A DNA stretch of 64,000 nt. It comes from Aquisphaera insulae (GTDB taxonomy: Bacteria > Planctomycetota > Planctomycetia > Isosphaerales > Isosphaeraceae). The notes under the pieces were generated by a model. That model did no database searches. It saw only the letters and a list, made by a program, of their open reading frames with translations, and was not told where the DNA came from. Numbering within the stretch: position 1 is the stretch's first letter; each line of letters begins with the position of its first letter. The stretch covers positions 1-64,000 of the forward strand of contig NZ_JAALJH010000010.1 of assembly GCF_011064615.1 (NCBI RefSeq), given 5' to 3'. Below, in pieces: positions 36,569 through 49,245 of the stretch. A program made the position numbers and the translations under genes.

Positions 36569-37234
36569 ATGCCGCAGATCTTCCACCCGAGCGCGAACAC
36601 GCTCGCGAGGGTGAGCCTGGCCCTCCTCGTTGGCGGCCCGCTCGGCCTGCTGACGCTCGGTTACCTGCTGATGAAATCGCCGTTCCAGACCCAGCAACGG
36701 GTCATCCGGGAGCAGCCGGTGCCGTTCTCGCACGAGCACCACGTGAAGGGGCTCGGCATCGACTGCCGGTACTGCCATTCGTCGGTGGAGACGTCCGCCA
36801 ACGCGGGCATCCCGCCGACCTATACCTGCATGAGCTGCCATTCGCAGATCTGGTCGACGAGCCCGATGCTCGAGCCGGTCCGGGCCAGCCTGAAGACCGG
36901 CCAGCCGCTGAAGTGGAACCGGCTCCACGACCTCCCCGACTTCGTGTATTTCCACCACGGGATCCACGTCTCGAAGGGGGTCTCCTGCGAGTCCTGCCAC
37001 GGCCGGGTAGACCAGATGCCGCTGGCCTGGAAGGAGAAGCCCCTGACCATGGAATGGTGCCTGGAGTGTCATCGCCAGCCCGGCGACAACCTCCGCCCCA
37101 AGGATGCCGTCTTCGCCATGGGCTGGGAGCCGGGCTCCTCCGCCGGCGGCCAGGCGGCGCTGGGCCAGTCGCTCGTCCGGCAGAACCACGTCCAGGTCGA
37201 GCAGCTCACCAACTGCTCGGTATGCCACCGATGA
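36569..37234 (+). CDS. actA: Alternative complex III subunit ActA, pentaheme cytochrome c
   Basis: A protein of 221 residues with one N-terminal membrane helix (LARVSLALLVGGPLGLLTL) and five CxxCH heme sites in order: CRYCH, CMSCH, CESCH, CLECH, CSVCH. Extra histidines (SHEHHVKG, FHHGIHV) can serve as distal ligands. It receives electrons within alternative complex III, the quinol oxidoreductase replacing the bc1 complex, and passes them toward the oxidase. First gene of the operon; its stop overlaps actB as ATGA. Confidence 0.95.
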   Translation: MPQIFHPSANTLARVSLALLVGGPLGLLTLGYLLMKSPFQTQQRVIREQPVPFSHEHHVKGLGIDCRYCHSSVETSANAGIPPTYTCMSCHSQIWSTSPMLEPVRASLKTGQPLKWNRLHDLPDFVYFHHGIHVSKGVSCESCHGRVDQMPLAWKEKPLTMEWCLECHRQPGDNLRPKDAVFAMGWEPGSSAGGQAALGQSLVRQNHVQVEQLTNCSVCHR

Positions 37235-40200
37235 TCAAGCCACCGGAGATCCAGGACGCGCCCATGCCCAGTCGGCCCTCGGAAGAGATACCCGCCGTGA
37301 CGTCGCGGACGCGGCGCCCCGCGCTCTGGCGGAGCCTGGAGGAGCTGGCGGGGGACGAGTCCTTCGGCGCGCTCCTGGAAGACGAGTTCGCCGGGGTGTC
37401 GCTCCAGTGGCTCGACGAGGCGAGCCGGCGGCGGTTCCTCAAGCTGATGGGGGCCTCCTTGGCCCTCTCCGGGATCGCCGGCTGTGCCGTGCAGCCGGAG
37501 GAGAAGATCGTCCCGTACGTCCAGCCGCCGGAGGACGTGATCCCGGGGCGGCCGCTCTTCTTCGCCACGGCCCTGGCGCCCCTGGGCTCGGCGGTGGGCG
37601 TGCTCGTCGAGAGCCACATGGGCCGGCCGATCAAGATCGAGGGGAACCCGGCCCACCCGGCCAGCCTGGGCGCCACGGACATGCACGTCCAGGCGTCGAT
37701 CCTCCAGCTCTACGACCCGGACCGCTCGCAGGTCATCCTCGACCGCGGCCGGGTCGACACCTGGGACCGGTTCCTCGCCGCGGCCGTGGACCTGCGGACG
37801 AAGAAGGTCGCGGAGAAGGGCAAGGGCCTCCGGATCCTGACCCGGGGCGATGCGGCCCTGTCGCCGACGCTCTCGGCCCAGCTCCGGAAGGTGCTCGAGG
37901 CGTTCCCCGAGGCGCGATGGCACGCGTACGAGCCCGTCGGCCGCGAGGCGGTCCGCGAGGGGACGAGGCGGGCCTTCGGCGAGGCGCTCGAGCCGGTCTA
38001 CCACCTGGACAAGGCCGACGTGGTCGTCGCGCTCGACGCCGACTTCCTGACGAGCGGCCCGGCGAGCCTGAGATACGCCCGCGACCACGCCTCCCGGCGT
38101 GAGCCCGGGACGGGCGACTCCGGGGCGACGATGAACCGGCTCTACGCCGCGGAGGCCACGCCCAGCCTCACCGGATCCGCGGCCGACCACCGGCTGCCGC
38201 TGGCGTCGAAGGACGTCGAGGGCCTGGCCCGCGAGCTGGCGCACGCCCTGAAGCTGCCCGGGGCCGCCGCGGCGGAGCCGGGGTCGAAGCACGCGGCCTG
38301 GATCGCGGCCGTCGCCAAGGACCTGGAAGCCCACAAGGGCCGCGGCCTGGTGGTCGCGGGCGAGACCCAGCCGGCCGAGGTCCACGTCCTGGCGCACCTG
38401 ATCAACGACGCGCTCGGCAACCACGGCCGGACGGTCACGTTCTACCCGGCCCCGGAGCCGGGCCCCGCCGGCCGGGTCGGCTCGCTCGCCGACCTCGTCG
38501 GCGACATCAAGCTCGGCAAGGTGGACACGCTCCTGATCCTGGGAGCCAATCCGATGTACGACGCGCCGGCGGACCTGGAGTTCGCGGCCGTCATGACGGA
38601 CACGAATGTCCCGACGCGGATCCACCTAGGACTCTACGACGACGAGACCGCCGCGGTCTGCCACTGGCACCTGCCGGAGAGCCACCCGCTGGAGGCCTGG
38701 GGCGACCTGGTCGCCTTCGACGGCACCGCGACGATCCAGCAGCCGCTGATCGCGCCCCTCTACCAGGGGCACTCGGCGATCGAGGTGCTGGCCATCCTCC
38801 TGGGCCAGCCGGGCCGGCCGGGGCAGGACATCGTCAAGTCGACCTGGAGGGAGAAGAAGCTGCCGGGCGACTTCGATGCGGCCTGGAAAGACGCCCTCCG
38901 CCGCGGGATCGTCCCCGGGACGACCGCCGAGCCGAAGGCGGTGACGCTCAAGTCGAAGGACGTCCCCCCTCCCGGCCCGGCGAAGCCGGCCGACCAGGGC
39001 CTGGAGATCGTCTTCCGGCCGGACCCCGCGGTCTGGGACGGGACCTTCGCCAACAGCGGCTGGCTCCAGGAACTGCCCAAACCGCTGACCCGCTTCACCT
39101 GGGACAACGCCGCCCTGATCAGCCCGGCCGAGGCGGAGCGGCGGGGAATCGCCAACGAGGATGTCCTGGTGCTCCGGTATCGCGGCCGGGCGCTGACGCT
39201 CCCCGCCTGGATCCTGCCGGGCCAGGCCGAGGGGACGATCACGGTCTCGCTCGGCTACGGCCGGACGCGGGCCGGGCACGTGGGCAACGGTGCCGGCGCC
39301 AATGCCTATGCCCTGCGGACGTCCGACGCCCCCTGGCACGGCGCGGGCCTCGAGCTCTCCAAGACGGGCGAGAAGCGGAAGATCGCGATCGTCCAGCACC
39401 ATTATCAGATGCAGGGGCGGGAGCCGATCAAGGTCGGCACGGCCGAGGAATTCAGGGCCGACCCGGGCTTCGCCCACGAGCATCACGCCCCCGAGGCCCA
39501 CGGCGAGAGCCTCTACCCGGACGCTCCCCGCGGCCAGGACGCCGAGAACGCCTGGGGGATGACGATCGACCTGAACAAGTGCATCGGATGCGGGACCTGC
39601 GTGGTGGCCTGCCAGGCGGAGAACAACATCCCGATCGTGGGCAAGGAGGAGGTGCTCCGCTCGCGCGAGATGCACTGGCTGCGGATCGACCGCTATTACG
39701 AGGGGGATGAGAAGGATCCCCAGGCGTACTTCCAGCCGGTGCCGTGCATGCACTGCGAGAAGGCCCCGTGCGAGCCCGTCTGCCCGGTCGGCGCGACGAC
39801 CCACAGCGACGAGGGGCTCAACGAGATGACCTACAACCGCTGCGTGGGGACGCGGTACTGCGGCAACAACTGCCCGTACAAGGTGCGGCGGTTCAACTTC
39901 TTCCAGTATGCCGACCTCGAGACGCCCAGCCTCAAGCTGCTGAACAATCCCGACGTCACGGTCCGCACCCGGGGCGTGATGGAGAAGTGCTCGTACTGCG
40001 TCCAGCGGATCAACGAGGCGCGGATCGTCGCCAAGATGGAAGGCCGTCCGGTCGGCGGCGACGAGGTGAAGACGGCCTGCCAGGCCGCCTGCTCGTGCCA
40101 GGCGATCGTCTTCGGCAACCTGCTGGACCCGAATAGCGCCGTGGCGAAGTCCAAGGCGTCGCCGCGGAATTACGCCCTGCTGGAGGAGCTGAACACGCTC

Positions 40201-40296
40201 CCCCGGACGACCTACCTGGCCAAGCTGCGGAACCCGAACCCGGAACTCGAAGCCGAACCCAAGGATCGCCACGAATCCAACCATGGCAACAGTTGA
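37231..40296 (+). CDS. actB: Alternative complex III subunit ActB, molybdopterin-like/iron-sulfur protein
   Basis: A protein of 1021 residues. A Tat-like segment [20 protein letters not shown] (about 70-90) ends in a lipobox-like cysteine. A molybdopterin-oxidoreductase-like domain follows ([35 protein letters not shown]) that in ActB proteins carries no cofactor. The C-terminal ferredoxin part has four cysteine clusters: [33 protein letters not shown] and [11 protein letters not shown] 37231 is fixed by the ATGA overlap with actA. It is the electron-transfer core of complex III. Confidence 0.95.
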   Translation: MIKPPEIQDAPMPSRPSEEIPAVTSRTRRPALWRSLEELAGDESFGALLEDEFAGVSLQWLDEASRRRFLKLMGASLALSGIAGCAVQPEEKIVPYVQPPEDVIPGRPLFFATALAPLGSAVGVLVESHMGRPIKIEGNPAHPASLGATDMHVQASILQLYDPDRSQVILDRGRVDTWDRFLAAAVDLRTKKVAEKGKGLRILTRGDAALSPTLSAQLRKVLEAFPEARWHAYEPVGREAVREGTRRAFGEALEPVYHLDKADVVVALDADFLTSGPASLRYARDHASRREPGTGDSGATMNRLYAAEATPSLTGSAADHRLPLASKDVEGLARELAHALKLPGAAAAEPGSKHAAWIAAVAKDLEAHKGRGLVVAGETQPAEVHVLAHLINDALGNHGRTVTFYPAPEPGPAGRVGSLADLVGDIKLGKVDTLLILGANPMYDAPADLEFAAVMTDTNVPTRIHLGLYDDETAAVCHWHLPESHPLEAWGDLVAFDGTATIQQPLIAPLYQGHSAIEVLAILLGQPGRPGQDIVKSTWREKKLPGDFDAAWKDALRRGIVPGTTAEPKAVTLKSKDVPPPGPAKPADQGLEIVFRPDPAVWDGTFANSGWLQELPKPLTRFTWDNAALISPAEAERRGIANEDVLVLRYRGRALTLPAWILPGQAEGTITVSLGYGRTRAGHVGNGAGANAYALRTSDAPWHGAGLELSKTGEKRKIAIVQHHYQMQGREPIKVGTAEEFRADPGFAHEHHAPEAHGESLYPDAPRGQDAENAWGMTIDLNKCIGCGTCVVACQAENNIPIVGKEEVLRSREMHWLRIDRYYEGDEKDPQAYFQPVPCMHCEKAPCEPVCPVGATTHSDEGLNEMTYNRCVGTRYCGNNCPYKVRRFNFFQYADLETPSLKLLNNPDVTVRTRGVMEKCSYCVQRINEARIVAKMEGRPVGGDEVKTACQAACSCQAIVFGNLLDPNSAVAKSKASPRNYALLEELNTLPRTTYLAKLRNPNPELEAEPKDRHESNHGNS

Positions 40297-41713
40297 TCCG
40301 AATACCCTGGAGCCGATGCCGAAGGCCCCGCCCGCGCTGGCGCCCGGTCACACCTACGGGACCGTGACCGACAAGATCAGCGCGCTGGTGCTCGTGCGCC
40401 CGTACAACTGGCGCTGGGTGCTGGGGATGGGCATCGGCTTCGCGTTCCTGATGCTCTTCCTGCTGGGCATCACCGTGCTGTTCACCTACGGGACGGGCGT
40501 CTGGGGATTGAACGTCCCGGTGATGTGGGGGTTCGCGATCGTCAACTTCGTCTGGTGGGTCGGCATCGGCCACGCCGGGACGTTGATCTCGGCGATCCTG
40601 CTGCTGCTCAAGCAGGACTGGCGGACGTCGATCAACCGGTTCGCGGAGGCGATGACGCTGTTCGCGGTGGCCTGCGCGGGGACCTTCCCGCTGCTCCACC
40701 TGGGGCGGCCATGGCTCTTCTTCTGGCTGATGCCGTATCCCAACACGATGGCGCTCTGGCCGCAGTGGCGGAGCCCCCTGATCTGGGACGTGTTCGCGGT
40801 CTCGACGTACGCGACGGTCTCGCTGCTGTTCTGGTACGTGGGGCTGCTGCCGGACCTGGCGACGCTCCGGGACCGGGCGAAGAACAAGTATGCCAAGCTC
40901 GCCTACGGGATCTTCGCCCTGGGCTGGCGAGGGTCGGCGCGGCACTGGCACCGCTACCGGACGGCCTACATGCTGCTGGCGGCGCTGGCGACCCCGCTGG
41001 TCGTGTCGGTGCACACGATCGTCGCGTTCGACTTCGCGGTGAGCGTGATCCCGGGGTGGCACACGACGATCTTCCCCCCCTACTTCGTGGCCGGTGCGAT
41101 CTTCTCCGGGTTCGCGATGGTGATCACGCTCTGCGTCCCGCTGCGGGCGGCCTTCGGCCTGAAGGACTTCATCACCGACCGGCACCTGGACAACATGGCC
41201 AAGGTGATGCTGGCGACGGGGCTGATCGTGGCCTACGGCTACTTCATGGAAGACTTCATGGCCTGGTACAGCGGGAACCCGTACGAGAATTACACGATCC
41301 TCCAGAACCGGCCGTTCGCCGGGCCCTACACGCACACCTACTGGATGCTGATCACCTGCAACGTGATCGTGCCCCAGCTCCTCTGGATCAAGCGGGTGCG
41401 ATCCTGGGCCCCGCTGCTCTGGGTGATCTCGATCATCGTGAACATCGGGATGTGGCTGGAGCGGTACATCATCGTGGTGACGAGCCTGAGCCGGGACTTC
41501 CTGGTCTCGTCGTGGAGCGAGTATCACGGGACGGTCTGGGATTACTCGCTCTATTACGGGTCGCTCGGCCTGTTCGCCTCGCTGCTGTTCCTGTTCATCC
41601 GGTTCCTGCCGGTGATCGCGATCGCGGAGATGCGGGAGCTGATCCACGAGACGCAGCATCACCAGGCTGACGAGGCGGCGGTGGCGCACTCGCCGCAAGG
41701 GGGTGGGCATTGA
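40283..41713 (+). CDS. actC: Alternative complex III subunit ActC, NrfD-like quinol-binding membrane protein
   Basis: A protein of 476 residues with about ten membrane helices of the NrfD/polysulfide reductase type ([40 protein letters not shown]). It is the presumed quinol oxidation site and possible proton-moving subunit. It overlaps actB by 14 nt. The long N-terminal stretch before the first helix and a His-rich end ([15 protein letters not shown]) are usual for the family. Confidence 0.95.
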   Translation: MATVDPNTLEPMPKAPPALAPGHTYGTVTDKISALVLVRPYNWRWVLGMGIGFAFLMLFLLGITVLFTYGTGVWGLNVPVMWGFAIVNFVWWVGIGHAGTLISAILLLLKQDWRTSINRFAEAMTLFAVACAGTFPLLHLGRPWLFFWLMPYPNTMALWPQWRSPLIWDVFAVSTYATVSLLFWYVGLLPDLATLRDRAKNKYAKLAYGIFALGWRGSARHWHRYRTAYMLLAALATPLVVSVHTIVAFDFAVSVIPGWHTTIFPPYFVAGAIFSGFAMVITLCVPLRAAFGLKDFITDRHLDNMAKVMLATGLIVAYGYFMEDFMAWYSGNPYENYTILQNRPFAGPYTHTYWMLITCNVIVPQLLWIKRVRSWAPLLWVISIIVNIGMWLERYIIVVTSLSRDFLVSSWSEYHGTVWDYSLYYGSLGLFASLLFLFIRFLPVIAIAEMRELIHETQHHQADEAAVAHSPQGGGH

Positions 41714-42258
41714 GCGAGCATCCCGCGGATCCGGCGATCTACGGCATCATGGCCGAGTTCGTGAGCCCGGACGAGCTGATCAAGGCCGGGCATGCGGCCT
41801 ACGAGCGCGGCTACCGGATGATGGAGGCGTACACGCCGTTCCCGGTGGAGGGGGTGGCGGAGTCGATCGGCTACCATCGCAACCGGGTGGCCCCGATGGT
41901 CTTCCTCGGGGGCCTGGTGGGCGGCTGCCTCGGGTTCGGCATGCAGTGGTTCTCCGCGGTCTACCACTACCCGCTGAACATCGGCGGCCGGCCGCTGCTG
42001 AGCTGGCCGGCGTTCATCCCGATCACGTTCGAGACCACGGTGCTGGGCGCCGCGCTCACGGCGGTCTTCGGCATGCTGGCGATGAACGGCCTGCCGCGGC
42101 CCTATCACCCGGTGTTCAACGTCCCCGGGTTCGTGCTCGCGTCCAACAACCGGTTCTTCCTGTCGATCCAGGCGCGAGACCCGCTGTTCGACCTCGAGCA
42201 GACGCATCGGCTGCTCGAGGAGCTGCACCCGAAGGCCATCACGGTCGTCCCCCAGTGA
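41710..42258 (+). CDS. actD: Alternative complex III subunit ActD (DUF3341)
   Basis: A protein of 182 residues with two membrane helices ([20 protein letters not shown] and [19 protein letters not shown]) and the DUF3341 opening [20 protein letters not shown]. It starts at a TTG (41710) that overlaps the actC stop as TTGA, so expression depends on coupling. It is a structural subunit bridging ActC. Confidence 0.92.
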   Translation: MSEHPADPAIYGIMAEFVSPDELIKAGHAAYERGYRMMEAYTPFPVEGVAESIGYHRNRVAPMVFLGGLVGGCLGFGMQWFSAVYHYPLNIGGRPLLSWPAFIPITFETTVLGAALTAVFGMLAMNGLPRPYHPVFNVPGFVLASNNRFFLSIQARDPLFDLEQTHRLLEELHPKAITVVPQ

Positions 42259-42269
42259 GCCCGCCGTCC

Positions 42270-42929
42270 ATGAGCGCGAACGTCCAGGAACGATGTCCGA
42301 TCAGGCGGGCCGAGCCCGCGAGGCGGCGCCTCGCGACGGCGGCGACGGCCGTCGCGCTGCTGGCGGCCTGCGGCTGCCGCGGCGAGATGTACAACCAGCC
42401 GCGGTTCGAGCCCCAGGAGGCGACGGCGATCTTCGCCGACGGGACGTCCTCGAGGCCGCTCGTGGAAGGCGTGGTGCCGCAGGGGGCGGAGTCGGCGGGG
42501 GTCCTGTCGAACGAGCCGTCGGCCTTGCTGCCGGTCGCGGTCGGCGACCCGCGGGCCGCGACGTCGCCCTATCCGGTCGACCGGGCCTTCCTGGAGCGGG
42601 GGCAGGAGCGGTACCGGATCTTCTGCACCCCCTGCCACGGCGAGGCGGGAGACGGCCGGGGGATCATCGTCCAGCGCGGGTTCACCCAGCCGCCGGCGTT
42701 CGCCCGGGCCGACCTGCTCCAGCAGCCGCTGGGGCACTTCGTCGACGTGATCACGCGGGGGCAGGGCGCCATGTATTCCTACGCCGCGCGGATCGCCCCC
42801 CGCGACCGCTGGGCGATCGCGTCCTACATCCGGGCGCTGCAGTTGAGCCAGCACGCCGTCGCGGCCGACCTGCCGGAGGAAGACCGCAACAAGCTCCAAG
42901 GGGTAAAGAATGAGCCTGCCGGCCGATGA
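42270..42929 (+). CDS. actE: Alternative complex III subunit ActE, monoheme cytochrome c lipoprotein
   Basis: A protein of 219 residues. The signal ends in the lipobox LLAAC. It has one heme site, CTPCH, in ERYRIFCTPCHGEAGDGRG, and a distal Met is likely in GQGAMYSYAARIAPRDRW, a strongly conserved stretch of the family. ATG 42270 is in frame with the upstream open frame but fits the signal peptide. It likely docks to the cytochrome c domain of the caa3 oxidase. It overlaps actF by 20 nt. Confidence 0.92.
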   Translation: MSANVQERCPIRRAEPARRRLATAATAVALLAACGCRGEMYNQPRFEPQEATAIFADGTSSRPLVEGVVPQGAESAGVLSNEPSALLPVAVGDPRAATSPYPVDRAFLERGQERYRIFCTPCHGEAGDGRGIIVQRGFTQPPAFARADLLQQPLGHFVDVITRGQGAMYSYAARIAPRDRWAIASYIRALQLSQHAVAADLPEEDRNKLQGVKNEPAGR

Positions 42930-44121
42930 CTTTCTGACCGACGACGCGCTCCGGGCCGAGGTGGCCCAGGCGCGATCGACCGCGCTCATGGTGGGCGGGG
43001 GCGGGCTGGCCCTGCTCCTGGTGATGGGGCTGATCTGGCCGCAGCCGGCCGCCTCCTCGTACCTGGTCGCCTACCTCTTCTGGACGGGGATCTCGCTGGG
43101 CTGCCTGGGGCTGACGCTGCTGCACCACCTGGTGGGCGGGCAGTGGGGCCTGCCGCTCCGCCGGCCGCTGGAAGCGGGGGCCTCGGTGATCGTGCCGATG
43201 GCCGTCCTGTTCCTGCCCGTGGTCCTGGGCATGTCGAAGCTCTACCCGTGGACCGCCCCGGAGCTCGCCCGCGAGCTCGGGGCCAAGGCGACCTACTACC
43301 TGAACCCGACGTCGTTCCTGGAGCGGGCCGCGTTCTACTTCGCGGCCTGGATCGCCCTGGCCCTGCTGGCGAACTACTGGTCGCGGCTCCAGGACGGGAC
43401 CGAGAGCCCGGCGCCGAGCCGCCGGCTCCAGTTCATCGCCGGGCCGGCGATCGTGGTCCTGTTCCTGACGGTCTCGTTCGCCGCCATCGACTGGGCGATG
43501 TCGCTGGAGCCGCGCTGGGCCTCGACGATCTACGGGCCGATGGTGATCGTCGGCGACGTGCTGGCGACGATGGCGCTGATGATCCTGACGACCGTGTCCC
43601 TGTCGCGGTCGCGGGAGATCCGCGAGGTCGCCACGCCGTCGCGGCTGGCGGACCTGGGGAACCTGCTGCTGGCGTTCACGATGCTCTGGGCCTACATGTC
43701 GTTCTCGCAGTTCCTGATCATCTGGTCGGGCAACCTGGCCGAGGAGACGCCCTGGTATCTGCGGCGGACCGCGGGGGGCTGGCAATGGGTGGCCCTCTTG
43801 CTGATCCTGGCCCAGTTCTTCCTGCCGTTCCTGGTCCTGCTCTTCCGGGACAACAAGCGGGACCCGAAGACGCTGAAGGTGGTGGCCTCGCTGGTGTTGT
43901 TGATGCACCTGGTGGACCTGACCTGGCTGGTCATCCCCGCGTTCCCGGGGGCCTCGGGGCCGGCGATCCCCTGGGGCCAGCTCCCGATGATCCTGGTGGC
44001 GATGGCCGGCGTGGGGGGCATCTGGCTGGCCGCTTACCTCTGGCGGCTGGCGAGTGCCCCGCTGGTCCCGCTCCGCGATCCGCACCTGCTGATCGCCCTC
44101 CAGCACACGGGAGGCCACTGA
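42910..44121 (+). CDS. actF: Alternative complex III subunit ActF, membrane protein
   Basis: A protein of 403 residues with about ten membrane helices, ActC-like in overall form. The family stretch MSKLYPWTAPELARELGAKA follows the third helix, and SFAAIDWAMSLEPRWASTIY is a further signature. It is the second large membrane subunit of the complex. A 2-nt spacer leads to the next gene. Confidence 0.93.
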   Translation: MSLPADDFLTDDALRAEVAQARSTALMVGGGGLALLLVMGLIWPQPAASSYLVAYLFWTGISLGCLGLTLLHHLVGGQWGLPLRRPLEAGASVIVPMAVLFLPVVLGMSKLYPWTAPELARELGAKATYYLNPTSFLERAAFYFAAWIALALLANYWSRLQDGTESPAPSRRLQFIAGPAIVVLFLTVSFAAIDWAMSLEPRWASTIYGPMVIVGDVLATMALMILTTVSLSRSREIREVATPSRLADLGNLLLAFTMLWAYMSFSQFLIIWSGNLAEETPWYLRRTAGGWQWVALLLILAQFFLPFLVLLFRDNKRDPKTLKVVASLVLLMHLVDLTWLVIPAFPGASGPAIPWGQLPMILVAMAGVGGIWLAAYLWRLASAPLVPLRDPHLLIALQHTGGH

Positions 44122-44123
44122 TC

Positions 44124-44633
44124 ATGGCGGACTTCCGACCGCAAGGTTTCCTCAAGCCGTCGCCCTCGACGGAAGGCCGGATCGGCTACCAGGACGATCG
44201 GGTCAGCTTCAAGGGGGTGCTCGGGTTCGCGGCCATCCTCGTGGTGGTGGTGGTCGCGGCGCAGTACGTCCTGGTGCAGATGATGTCGCAGTACGGCGCC
44301 CAGGAGGCCCGCGAGAAGCAGGGGGCGTCCCCCATGCTGACGACCCCCTGGGAGGTCCCCGGCCCGCGGCTCCAGCCGGACCCGGCGGCGGAGCGGATCC
44401 AGGTGCAGGCCGCCCAGCGGGAGCACCTGGCGAGCTACGGCTGGCTCGACCGGGACAAGGGCGTGGCGCACATCCCGATCGAGCGGGCGATGGACATCCT
44501 GGCGAAGTCCGGGCTGCCGGAGATCAAGGCGCCGCCGGCCGGGGACTCTCCCCTGAAGCCCCCGGCCGAGGCCGAGAAGGCGGCGGCCCCCCCCGCGGCG
44601 AAGGCCGAGGCCGAGGCGAAGAAGGCACCATGA
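44124..44633 (+). CDS. Single-helix protein in the ActG position of the respiratory operon
   Basis: A protein of 169 residues. GGGAGG lies upstream of ATG 44124. One membrane helix (LGFAAILVVVVVAAQYVLVQ, about 32-51) is followed by a soluble part with PRLQPDPAAERIQVQAAQRE, YGWLDRDKGVAHIPIERAMD and an Ala/Lys/Pro tail. The YGWLDRDKGVAHIPIERAM stretch is common in small proteins of ACIII-caa3 clusters. It may be the ActG-like accessory subunit or an assembly factor. It overlaps the SCO gene by ATGA. Confidence 0.7.
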   Translation: MADFRPQGFLKPSPSTEGRIGYQDDRVSFKGVLGFAAILVVVVVAAQYVLVQMMSQYGAQEAREKQGASPMLTTPWEVPGPRLQPDPAAERIQVQAAQREHLASYGWLDRDKGVAHIPIERAMDILAKSGLPEIKAPPAGDSPLKPPAEAEKAAAPPAAKAEAEAKKAP

Positions 44634-45463
44634 AGACGCCCACGATCCTGATCACGACGGTCGCGGCCCTCGGCGTCCTCGCCGGCGGGGCCCGCGCGCA
44701 GTCGACGGCCGGCGGGGGGATCACCGCCGACATCGGGTTCGACCAGAACCTGGGCGCGCAGGCGCCGATCGACCTGACGTTCCGGGACGAGAAGGGCCGG
44801 GGCGTGCGGCTGTCGGACTACCTGGGGCGGCGGCCGGCGGTGCTGGTCCTGGGCTACTATCGCTGCCCCCTGCTCTGCAACCAGGTCCTCAACGGGGTGA
44901 CGCGGACGCTGCGGGCGATCCCGCAGGCGGCGGGCACCGACTTCGACGTGATCGCGGTGAGCATCGACCCCAAGGAGCAGCCCGAGCTGGCCGGCGCCAA
45001 GAAGGCGACCTACGTGGAGGAGTACGGCCGCGGGTCGCCCGACGGCTGGCACTTCCTGGTCGGCGACGAGGGGCCGATCGGTGAGCTGGCGCGGGCGGTC
45101 GGCTTCCGCTACAAGTTCAACGCCGCGAGCGGGCTGTATGCCCACGCCGCGGGGTTCGTGGTCCTGACGCCGGACGGCCGGGTGGCCCGCTACTTCTACG
45201 GCATCGACTACCAGCCGAAGGAGCTCTCCGGGGCGATCTCGGCGGCGTCGCGCGGGGGGATCGGCTCGCCGATCCGCGCGCTGCTGATGCTCTGCTACGA
45301 CTACGATTCGGCCACGGGGAAGTACACGCTGTCCATCGTCCGGATCTCGCGGGTGCTCGGCACCGCGACGGCCCTCTCGCTGGGCCTCTACATGTTCATC
45401 ATGATCCGCCGCGAGCGGCGGGGCGGCTCGGCCGCCCGGGTCGCGGCCGAGCCATCGCCCTGA
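44630..45463 (+). CDS. SCO1/SenC-family copper chaperone
   Basis: A protein of 277 residues with a signal peptide and a thioredoxin-like fold bearing the copper motif CPLLC (YYRCPLLCNQVLNG) and a late His in GLYAHAAGFVVL. A C-terminal membrane helix (ATALSLGLYMFIMIRR) anchors it. It delivers copper to the CuA centre of subunit II, encoded 42 nt downstream. Confidence 0.92.
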   Translation: MKTPTILITTVAALGVLAGGARAQSTAGGGITADIGFDQNLGAQAPIDLTFRDEKGRGVRLSDYLGRRPAVLVLGYYRCPLLCNQVLNGVTRTLRAIPQAAGTDFDVIAVSIDPKEQPELAGAKKATYVEEYGRGSPDGWHFLVGDEGPIGELARAVGFRYKFNAASGLYAHAAGFVVLTPDGRVARYFYGIDYQPKELSGAISAASRGGIGSPIRALLMLCYDYDSATGKYTLSIVRISRVLGTATALSLGLYMFIMIRRERRGGSAARVAAEPSP

Positions 45464-45505
45464 ATCGTCCCGTTCCAGCCTCCACGGTATCAAGCGTCAT
45501 CACTC

Positions 45506-46458
45506 ATGTGGAATTTCCCGCTATTCCCGGACCAGGCCTCGTCCAACGCCGCGCGGGTGGACGCGCTCTTCCTGTTCGAGCTGGCCGTGATCCTCTTCTT
45601 CACGACGGCGATCTGCGCGGCGGTCCTCATCCTGGTGATCCGCTTCCGCCGCGGCCGGATGGTGGACCGCTCGGGGCCGCCGCTGCACGCGCCGTGGCTC
45701 GAGGTCACCTGGATCGTGATCCCGCTGATCCTCTCGCTGATCATGTTCGTGTGGTCGGCGGAGGTCTTCTACCGCCTCTATTCGCCGCCGCCGGACGCGG
45801 CCGAGATCTCGGTCGTGGGCAAGCAGTGGATGTGGTACCTGCAGCACCCGGAGGGGCGGTCGGAGATCAACGAGCTGCACGTCCCGCTGGGCCGCCCGGT
45901 CAAGCTGATGATGACGTCGCAGGACGTGATCCACAGCTTCTACGTGCCGGCGTTCCGGGTCAAGCAGGACGTGCTGCCGGGGCGGTACACCTCGCTCTGG
46001 TTCCAGCCGACCAAGGCCGGGACGTACCACCTCTTCTGCGCCGAGTACTGCGGCACCAGCCACTCCGAGATGGTCGGCTCGGTCACCGTCATGGAGCCGG
46101 CGGAGTACGAGAGCTGGCTGGCGGCCGGCGGCGCCGGGCCGTCGCAGGCGGACGAGGGTGAGCGGCTGTTCGTGCAGCACCACTGCGCCGGCTGCCACCG
46201 GGGGAGCCAGGTCGTCAACGCCCCGCGGCTGGAGGGGGTCTTCGGCAAGCCGGTCCCGATCCAGGACGGCAAGCAGGTGAAGTTCGTGACCGCCGACGAG
46301 CGCTACCTGCGGGACAGCATCCTCATGCCCAGGTCCGAGGTCGTCGCCGGCTACGAGCCGGTCATGCCGTCCTATCAGGGGCAGATCGGCGAGCCCGACC
46401 TGCTCAAGATCCTGGCATACATCAAGTCGCTCGCCGCGAAGGAGACGGGGACAGGCCG

Positions 46459-46462
<4 letters not shown>
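45506..46462 (+). CDS. coxB: caa3-type cytochrome c oxidase subunit II with fused cytochrome c
   Basis: A protein of 318 residues. Two membrane helices ([20 protein letters not shown] and [20 protein letters not shown]) precede the CuA domain with [12 protein letters not shown] and the preceding His in [12 protein letters not shown]-terminal cytochrome c domain has CAGCH and a Met in [20 protein letters not shown]. The fusion marks a caa3 oxidase, fitting direct electron transfer from alternative complex III. It overlaps subunit I by ATGA. Confidence 0.95.
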
Positions 46463-48067
<1,605 letters not shown>

Positions 48068-48093
<26 letters not shown>

Positions 48094-48769
48094 GGCCGAC
48101 GAGAAACAGATCCTGATGCCCCAGTTCGACGACCTGGGCCAGCAGGCCTACGCGTCCAGCCTGGGGATGTGGCTCTTCCTCGCGTCCGAGGTGATGTTCT
48201 TCAGCGGCCTGCTCGCCGCGTACACCATCTACCGGGCACGGTGGCCGCACGAGTTCGCCGCGGCCAGCCGCCTGCTCAACTGGCCGCTCGGCTTCATCAA
48301 CACCGCCGTCCTGCTGGTCAGCAGCCTGGCGATGGCCCTGGCGGTGCGCGCCGCCCAGCTCGGCCGGCGCCGCGAGACCGTGCGATGGATGGTGCTGACG
48401 ATGATCCTGGGGACGGCCTTCCTGGGCATCAAGGCCTCGGAATACTACGTCGACTACCGGGAGCACCTGATCCCCGGCCTGAACTTCGAGATGCCCCACG
48501 AGATCCACGGCGCGGAGGTCCCCGCCGACCTGGACCCCGGGCACTTCCAGATGTTCTTCGTCCTCTACTTCTTCATCACCGGGCTGCATGCCTTCCACAT
48601 GATCGTGGGCATCACGATCGTGGGGATCATCGCCTACCTGGTCCACACGCGATGGTTCTCGGGCCACGGCGAGAGCCAGGTGGAGGTCATCGGCCTCTAC
48701 TGGCACTTCGTCGACGTGGTCTGGGTGTTCCTGTATCCGCTCCTCTACCTGATCGATATCCATTCATGA
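48068..48769 (+). CDS. coxC: Cytochrome c oxidase subunit III
   Basis: A protein of 233 residues with five membrane helices, including [20 protein letters not shown] and [20 protein letters not shown], both standard family stretches, and the closing [18 protein letters not shown]. It stabilises subunit I. It overlaps coxA by 26 nt and coxD by ATGA. Confidence 0.95.
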
Positions 48770-49068
48770 GCGACCATCACGTCACGCCCGTGAAGACGTA
48801 CATCAACGTCTTCATCCTCCTCATGGTGCTGCTGGTGGCGACCGTGGGCGCGGCCTACGTGCCCCTCGGCCAGTTCCACCTCGCCGCGGCCCTGCTCATC
48901 GCCACGATCAAGGCCGTCTTCATCGGCGCCTACTTCATGCACCTGGTCCACAGCCCCAGGCTCACCTGGCTGGTCTCCACGGGCTCGGCCTTCTTCCTGC
49001 TGATCTTCTTCTGCTTCCTCCTCAACGACTACATGACCCGGGGCTGGCTGGACATCGCGGGGAAGTGA
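48766..49068 (+). CDS. coxD: Cytochrome c oxidase subunit IV family protein
   Basis: A protein of 100 residues with three membrane helices (YINVFILLMVLLVATVGAAY, HLAAALLIATIKAVFIGAYF, TGSAFFLLIFFCFLLNDYM). It has the family core ATIKAVFIGAYFMHL. Last gene of the respiratory operon; an intrinsic terminator begins 11 nt after its stop. Confidence 0.92.
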   Translation: MSDHHVTPVKTYINVFILLMVLLVATVGAAYVPLGQFHLAAALLIATIKAVFIGAYFMHLVHSPRLTWLVSTGSAFFLLIFFCFLLNDYMTRGWLDIAGK

Positions 49069-49079
49069 CGAGGGAACTG

Positions 49080-49118
49080 CGGCCGCACCCCCGCCGGCCG
49101 GGGGGCGGCCGTTTTTTT
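49080..49118 (+). terminator. Intrinsic terminator of the respiratory operon
   Basis: The arms CGGCCG at both ends enclose a C-rich/G-rich stem extension, followed directly by seven T residues (49112-49118). It lies just after coxD. Confidence 0.8.
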
Positions 49119-49175
49119 GCGCGCGACGGGGGAGCGATCGGCCCCGGTTTGATATACTCAACGGAACGCGCGATT

Positions 49176-49193
49176 GATGAAAAGACTTTCATC
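49176..49193. promoter_or_regulatory. 7-bp inverted repeat upstream of the sigma-54 activator gene
   Basis: GATGAAA (49176-49182), four bases, TTTCATC (49187-49193): perfect arms in an otherwise GC-rich leader. TATACT at 49153-49158 upstream is a possible -10 box. It could be an operator or a leader hairpin. Confidence 0.45.
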
Positions 49194-49245
49194 TTCCGCG
49201 GACCAAGGGCCGCGTTGTGGCCGGGCCGGGATGGAGAGCCAGTCG

